Positions 42,168-45,838 of a DNA stretch of 45,838 bases are shown here, in pieces. The translations under genes were made by a program, and so were the position numbers. Positions within the stretch are counted from its first letter, which is position 1; each line of letters begins with the position of its first letter. The stretch is taken from positions 1-45,838 of the forward strand of contig NZ_LZSX01000036.1 of the NCBI RefSeq assembly GCF_001665835.1, written 5' to 3'. This DNA comes from Mycobacterium colombiense. Its GTDB lineage: Bacteria; Actinomycetota; Actinomycetes; Mycobacteriales; Mycobacteriaceae. The notes beneath the pieces were generated by a model. The model was not told the origin of the DNA and did not search any database. It worked only from the letters and a program-made list of their open reading frames with translations.

Positions 42168-42725
42168 ATGTCAGTAACTCAGTTTGCGGCCGCCGTGATC
42201 GCCGTGGTCGTCCTGGCCTGCACCGCCAACCGAGCCGAACGCACCGCCGCGATAACGCTGGCGTCCGACGACGCGATCGCCATCGCGCAGGGCGTCTCGG
42301 TCACCCCCGCGCCCGGCTGGACGGTCGGACACCGCGGGCCGAACTGGGTGGCGCTGAACAACGCCGACACCAGCGCGCAGCTGCGCATCACGGTGAAGCC
42401 CGGGGGCGGCACGGATGCCGCCGGGCTGCTGCAGGCCGACATCGACCAATTCACCAGCGGCGCGTCGGCCATCTTGACCGATGTGGACCGCCTGAACCCA
42501 CCCGACACCAAGCCGCTGCCCGGCGCCAATTTTCAGCAGGAAGCTTCGATCAACTACACGGCCACCGTGGTGGACCCACAGGGCACGATCCCGGTGATCG
42601 GCACGTTCACCGAGCTGCTGAACACCTCGAACGGCCGATCGGTGTTCATCGACTTCCGGCAGGACAGCAGCGCGACCACCCAGGCCGCCGGCGACGGCGG
42701 AATGATGATCGGCTCCATGCAATAA
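42168..42725 (+). CDS. Exported protein of unknown function
   Basis: The 185-residue protein starts with a hydrophobic segment (MSVTQFAAAVIAVVVLAC) that fits a signal peptide or membrane anchor; VLAC is close to, but not a perfect, lipobox. The rest has VTPAPGWTVGHRGPNWVALNN, strand-rich sequence and no cysteines. It resembles mycobacterial secreted proteins of the LpqN/MmpL-helper size range, but I do not recognise the family. The ATG at 42168 is preceded by AGGA with 7-bp spacing; an ATG at 42162 is too close to it. Confidence 0.75.
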   Translation: MSVTQFAAAVIAVVVLACTANRAERTAAITLASDDAIAIAQGVSVTPAPGWTVGHRGPNWVALNNADTSAQLRITVKPGGGTDAAGLLQADIDQFTSGASAILTDVDRLNPPDTKPLPGANFQQEASINYTATVVDPQGTIPVIGTFTELLNTSNGRSVFIDFRQDSSATTQAAGDGGMMIGSMQ

Positions 42726-42818
42726 GGCGCCGGCGACCTGCGCCCGCGAGGGTCGGCGTCGCGCGCGCGGGACCGACCGCGTATTAAAAACTGGAACAAA
42801 TCGAACGCGGAGGGGTCC

Positions 42819-44378
42819 ATGCCACCAGCCGACACGACGACCAGCACGGCTGAGACGCTCGCCGGCATCGTGCAACGACACGCACAGCAGCGCCCCGACG
42901 CGATCGCCATCCGCTTCGGCGAGCGCCAGTGGTCCTGGGCCCAGTGGAGCTCGCGGATTCGTCGCACGGCCGGGGCGCTGCGCGACGCCGGCCTGGAGCG
43001 GGGCCAGTGCGTGGCCTTCCTGGACAAGAATCACCCCGCCTGCCTCGAGGTGCTCATCGCCGGCGCCTCCATCGGCGTGGTCACCACCGTGGTCAACTGG
43101 CGGGTGATCGGCGACGAACTCGTGCACGTCCTGGCCGACAGCGGCGCCCGTGTGTTGCTGGTCGGCACCGAGCTGCGCGCCGCGGTCGAGGCGGCCGCCG
43201 AGCGGGCGCCGGGCGTGGAACGCATCATCGAGATCGGCGACGAGTACGAATCGTTGCTCGCCGCGGCGGCGCCGACGCAGCCCGACCCGAGCGTCGAGGA
43301 GAACGAGACCGCGCTGGTGATCTACAGCTCCGGCACCACCGGACGGCCCAAGGGCGTGCTGCTCAGCCAGCGGGCGCTGGTCAATCACGCGTCCAACCTG
43401 GCTCCGGCGTTTCCCTTCGCCGACGGCGACGCGAATTTGGTCGCCATGCCGCTGTTCCATGTCGGCGGGATCGGCTACGCCTTGTTCGGAATCCGTTCCG
43501 GGGCACCGACGTTCATGACGCGCGAGCCCGACGCCGCGACGCTGATCGGCGCGGTGCGCGCGGGCGCCACCCACGCGTTCTTCGTCCCGCCGGTGATCGC
43601 CCGGTTCCTGGACGCGGGTGACGCGGCGACGGCCGCGATCGCCGGCTTGCGCTACATCGTCTACGGCGCCGCACCGATGCCGCTGCCCTTGCTACACCGG
43701 GCGCTGTCCACGTGGTCCAACACGAAATTCGTGCAGGTGTACGGGCAGACGGAATTGTGCGGCGCGGTCACCGCGCTGTCCGACGACGATCACCGTGACG
43801 CGACGCGGCCCGAGCTGCAGCTGGCCGCCGGAAAGGCGGTGCTGGGCTGCGAGATTCGCGTCGTCGACCAAGAGACCGGAAACCCGTTGCCGCCCGGGGA
43901 ATCCGGCGAGGTGTGGGTGCGCAGCAACCAGAACATGACCGGCTACCTCAACCGTCCGGACGCGACGGCCGAGACGATCACCACCGACGACTGGGTGCGC
44001 ACCGGGGACATCGGGCGCCTGGACGCCGACGGCTACGTCTACATCGAAGACCGCATCAAGGACATGATCATCACCGGCGGCGAAAACGTGTACGGCCCCG
44101 AGGTGGAGAGCGTGCTCATCGAGCATCCCGCCGTCCAGGACGCGGCGGTGATCGGGGTGCCCGACGACTTCTGGGGCGAATCCGTCAAGGCGATCGTGGT
44201 AGCCGACGGCGAGGTCGACGCGAAAGACGTCATCGAGTTCTGCCGACAGCACCTGGCCGGTTTCAAATGCCCGCGCACGGTCGACTTCGTGGCGGAACTT
44301 CCCCGCAACGCCAGTGGAAAGATCCTGAAAACTCAGCTGCGCGAACCGTTTTGGCGTGACCGGGCGCGCGGCATATGA
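42819..44378 (+). CDS. Acyl-CoA synthetase (FadD-like, AMP-binding)
   Basis: The 519-residue ANL-family enzyme activates a carboxylic acid with ATP and CoA. It has the P-loop VIYSSGTTGRPKGVLLSQ near 167-184, YGQTELCG near 308-315, the hinge region DWVRTGDIGRLDADGYVYIEDRIKDMIITGGENVYGPEVE and the catalytic lysine in NASGKILK near 503-510. Substrate chain is not evident. A strong GGAGGGG site precedes the ATG. It may feed the divergent enoyl-CoA hydratase, whose stop faces it 18 bp away. Confidence 0.93.
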   Translation: MPPADTTTSTAETLAGIVQRHAQQRPDAIAIRFGERQWSWAQWSSRIRRTAGALRDAGLERGQCVAFLDKNHPACLEVLIAGASIGVVTTVVNWRVIGDELVHVLADSGARVLLVGTELRAAVEAAAERAPGVERIIEIGDEYESLLAAAAPTQPDPSVEENETALVIYSSGTTGRPKGVLLSQRALVNHASNLAPAFPFADGDANLVAMPLFHVGGIGYALFGIRSGAPTFMTREPDAATLIGAVRAGATHAFFVPPVIARFLDAGDAATAAIAGLRYIVYGAAPMPLPLLHRALSTWSNTKFVQVYGQTELCGAVTALSDDDHRDATRPELQLAAGKAVLGCEIRVVDQETGNPLPPGESGEVWVRSNQNMTGYLNRPDATAETITTDDWVRTGDIGRLDADGYVYIEDRIKDMIITGGENVYGPEVESVLIEHPAVQDAAVIGVPDDFWGESVKAIVVADGEVDAKDVIEFCRQHLAGFKCPRTVDFVAELPRNASGKILKTQLREPFWRDRARGI

Positions 44379-44396
44379 GCACTCGCGCGGAACGCG

Positions 44397-45227
44397 CTAC
44401 AGCCGTCCCTCGACGCGCAACTCCGGATGCACCCAATCCGGTGAGCGGCGTTCCTTGAACGAGCGGAACCCTTCGATGGCCTCGGCGTCGGACAGGCTGG
44501 CGGTCATGCCGATGCGGTCATAGAGGCCCAGGTAGCTGTCGATGCTGGACTTGATGACGCCGCGGGCGCGCGGCGCGCTTCGACAGCATTGCGCGAGAAC
44601 GTCTTTCGCGGCGTCCAGCAGGCCCTCGTGCGGTACTACCCGGGTGACCAGGCCCCAGTCGAGGGCTTCGACCGCGGTGAGGACCCGTCCGGTGAACATC
44701 AGGTCGCGGGTGCGCACCGGCCCGATGACCCGGGTGAGCATCTGGCTGTAGTAGGTGTCGGCGTAGCCGCGGAACAACTCGGGCACCCGGAAGGTCGCCC
44801 GATCGCTCACCACCGACAGGTCGCTGCACAGCGCGATCTGGAAACCGCCGCCCTGGCATAGCCCGTTGACCGCGGACACGATCGGCTTGCCCGAGGTGCG
44901 CACCGCGTCGAACGGCGTCACGTCCATGCCCAGCGCGGAACCGAAGGTGATCCAGTTGTCCTCGCCTCCCCCGCCGCCCATGTCGCCGCCGGGGGCGAAG
45001 ACGTCGCCGGTCCCGGTGAGCACCAGCCCGGCCAGATCCTTGTCCTCGTTGAGACGCCCCACCGCATAACGGATCCCGAAGTACATCGCCGGGCTCAGGG
45101 CGTTGCGCGCCTCCGGCCGATCGATGGTGCACACGGCGATCGGGCCCTGGCGCTCGAAGCGCAGGTAGGGCGTGCCCAGCCAATCGCCTTCGGGCGGACG
45201 GGGACGGTTCTGCGGTGTCTGCGCCAC
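44397..45227 (-). CDS. Enoyl-CoA hydratase/isomerase family protein
   Basis: The 276-residue crotonase has the oxyanion-hole loops FAPGGDMGG and NGLCQGGGFQIALCSDL. The active-site region PELFRGYADTYYSQML carries one Glu where hydratases have two acids, so isomerase or another crotonase activity is possible. A Gly-rich insertion (MGGGGGEDNWITF) lies in the first loop. Start GTG at 45227 gives a proline-rich N-terminus; the conserved fold begins near FERQGPIAVCTIDRPEARNAL. Confidence 0.92.
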   Translation of the reverse strand: MAQTPQNRPRPPEGDWLGTPYLRFERQGPIAVCTIDRPEARNALSPAMYFGIRYAVGRLNEDKDLAGLVLTGTGDVFAPGGDMGGGGGEDNWITFGSALGMDVTPFDAVRTSGKPIVSAVNGLCQGGGFQIALCSDLSVVSDRATFRVPELFRGYADTYYSQMLTRVIGPVRTRDLMFTGRVLTAVEALDWGLVTRVVPHEGLLDAAKDVLAQCCRSAPRARGVIKSSIDSYLGLYDRIGMTASLSDAEAIEGFRSFKERRSPDWVHPELRVEGRL

Positions 45228-45315
45228 GGGACTCCTCTCGAGTCGGCGTCGCCGCGGATGCGTCGCGCCGCGACGCCGCTACTGTAGCGCTTACGGTATC
45301 CGCGCGGCCGGGCGC

Positions 45316-45609
45316 CTACACGTAGGGCAGCGTGGTCGCCTCGGCGGTCGCCGACGCATCGGCGAGCACCGAGGCCAGTTTGGTTTGCAGGGTGGACGTG
45401 GTGTCCCCCACCGGCTTATCGCAGAACCTGCAGCGCGTTGTGAAGTTCGGCTGTTCGTCCTCGTCCGGCCAGAACCGGCGCGGCCCGACCTGGGCCCCGG
45501 GGTCGAACTGCACGGCCTGATGCGGCGCGTCCTTGAGGATGCGGCCGACGGGATGACTCTGTGGGCATTCGAGTTTCAGCATGCCGATGCCCTCTTGGTT
45601 GCCGACCAT
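45316..45609 (-). CDS. Small protein with possible zinc-binding cysteines
   Basis: The 97-residue protein has Cys in LKLECPQSHP near 15 and two in RCRFCDKPVG near 60-64, which could form a metal site with nearby His. The C-terminal third is Ala/Thr-rich and lacks motifs. I do not recognise the family. The start MVGNQEGIG at 45609 is preceded by a GGAC sequence; the inner ATG before LKLECP is an alternative. It is 88 bp before the enoyl-CoA hydratase and 20 bp after the truncated gene, on the same strand. Confidence 0.65.
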   Translation of the reverse strand: MVGNQEGIGMLKLECPQSHPVGRILKDAPHQAVQFDPGAQVGPRRFWPDEDEQPNFTTRCRFCDKPVGDTTSTLQTKLASVLADASATAEATTLPYV

Positions 45610-45629
45610 GATTCACCGTCCTCTCGGTG

Positions 45630-45799
45630 TCAGTGCAGGATCTGCGCGAGCTTGCGCCACCGCCGGTGCCGGTGGCGGAACATGACCCGGACGAAAGCGC
45701 GGGTGAGCAGCCCATGCACGCCGTCGTCGGTTTCGATCTCGTCGGTGTAGCGGCAGCTGCGGTCGTCGATGGGTTCGAACGTCAGGCGGTGATTCCAGG
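45630..45799 (-). CDS. C-terminal fragment of a SRPBCC-like protein, cut by the contig end
   Basis: About 56 residues can be read before the sequencing adapter: AWNHRLTFEPIDDRSCRYTDE and then VHGLLTRAFVRVMFRHRHRRWRKLAQILH. The pattern of paired strands and a final helix is like the C-terminus of SRPBCC/START-type ligand-binding proteins, but too little is present for certainty. The N-terminus is missing because biological sequence stops at the adapter. Stop at 45630. Confidence 0.75.
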
Positions 45800-45838
45800 C
45801 TGTCTCTTATACACATCTCCGAGCCCACGAGACTGCAG
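45800..45838. other. Nextera transposase adapter left in the contig
   Basis: From 45800 the sequence reads CTGTCTCTTATACACATCT, the Tn5 mosaic end, then CCGAGCCCACGAGAC, which is the standard read-through into the second Nextera adapter; five index-side bases remain. It is a library artefact and not chromosome. On the minus strand it creates a false start MGSEMCIRDS, well known in contaminated databases. Confidence 0.97.

Noticed and set aside
45613..45828. Minus-strand frame starting MGSEMCIRDS
   Set aside because: Its start lies in adapter sequence and its body is the wrong frame of the SRPBCC-like fragment.
1..45838. CRISPR arrays, insertion sequences, phage genes, tRNA genes
   Set aside because: No regularly spaced repeats, transposase motifs, integrase or cloverleaf sequences were found on either strand by eye.

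Overview
The window is high-GC actinobacterial DNA, almost certainly from a non-tuberculous, probably slow-growing Mycobacterium. The left 12 kb carries genes in the order of M. tuberculosis Rv2600 to Rv2614c: a DUF350 protein, speE, a yebC-like gene, pdxT, tesB2, pdxS, a NUDIX gene, pimA, patA, pgsA, an HIT phosphorylase and thrS. The rest looks like the mycobacterial accessory genome. The sequence is a draft contig: its last 39 bases are Nextera adapter, not biology.

Region by region. (1) 1-12.3 kb: conserved housekeeping block. thrS, HIT, pgsA, patA, pimA and NUDIX form one tightly overlapping minus-strand operon for threonyl-tRNA, phosphatidylinositol and PIM synthesis; pdxS, tesB and pdxT follow (PLP synthesis). 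A YflT-type stress-protein gene after it carries an apparent one-base frameshift in a G6 run. (2) 12.6-16.9 kb: FMN reductase, SPW-repeat membrane protein, DODA-type dioxygenase and a CPA1 Na+/H+ antiporter whose start abuts a 22-bp tandem repeat. (3) 16.9-20.4 kb: minus-strand run of aldo/keto reductase, PaaI-like thioesterase, UPF0126 channel-like protein and M20 amidohydrolase. (4) 20.5-25 kb: fdxA, a COG2345/SufR-like regulator with three C-terminal cysteines, a small membrane protein, a cupin and a nitronate monooxygenase run leftward; a DUF2249 protein and a methyltransferase run rightward. Between the arms lies a 34-bp dyad. This looks like one regulon with an Fe-S or redox sensor.

(5) 25.2-35.4 kb: an aromatic-acid cluster. 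An EthR-like TetR gene meets pcaB tail to tail. pcaHGB encodes protocatechuate ring cleavage and cycloisomerisation. Upstream are a hemerythrin and a membrane-anchored Rieske/DUF2231 protein. Divergent from these is a five-gene operon with 1-4 bp overlaps: ring-hydroxylating dioxygenase alpha and beta, an 88-aa unknown, a dihydrodiol dehydrogenase and a class II aldolase-family decarboxylase, closed by a convergent IclR regulator. The simplest reading is that a carboxylated aromatic such as phthalate is dihydroxylated, rearomatised and decarboxylated to protocatechuate, then cleaved by PcaHG. The electron-transfer partners of the dioxygenase are not in the window.

(6) 35.4-45.8 kb: mixed single genes: SGNH hydrolase, DedA protein, a TetR regulator with two palindromic sites facing a STAS protein that lacks the usual phospho-serine, a YbdK-type ligase, TSUP transporter with a CRP-like site, SrpA-type catalase, SDR, exported protein, acyl-CoA synthetase, enoyl-CoA hydratase, a Cys-containing small protein and a truncated final gene. 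No tRNA, rRNA, CRISPR array, insertion sequence or phage gene was seen.
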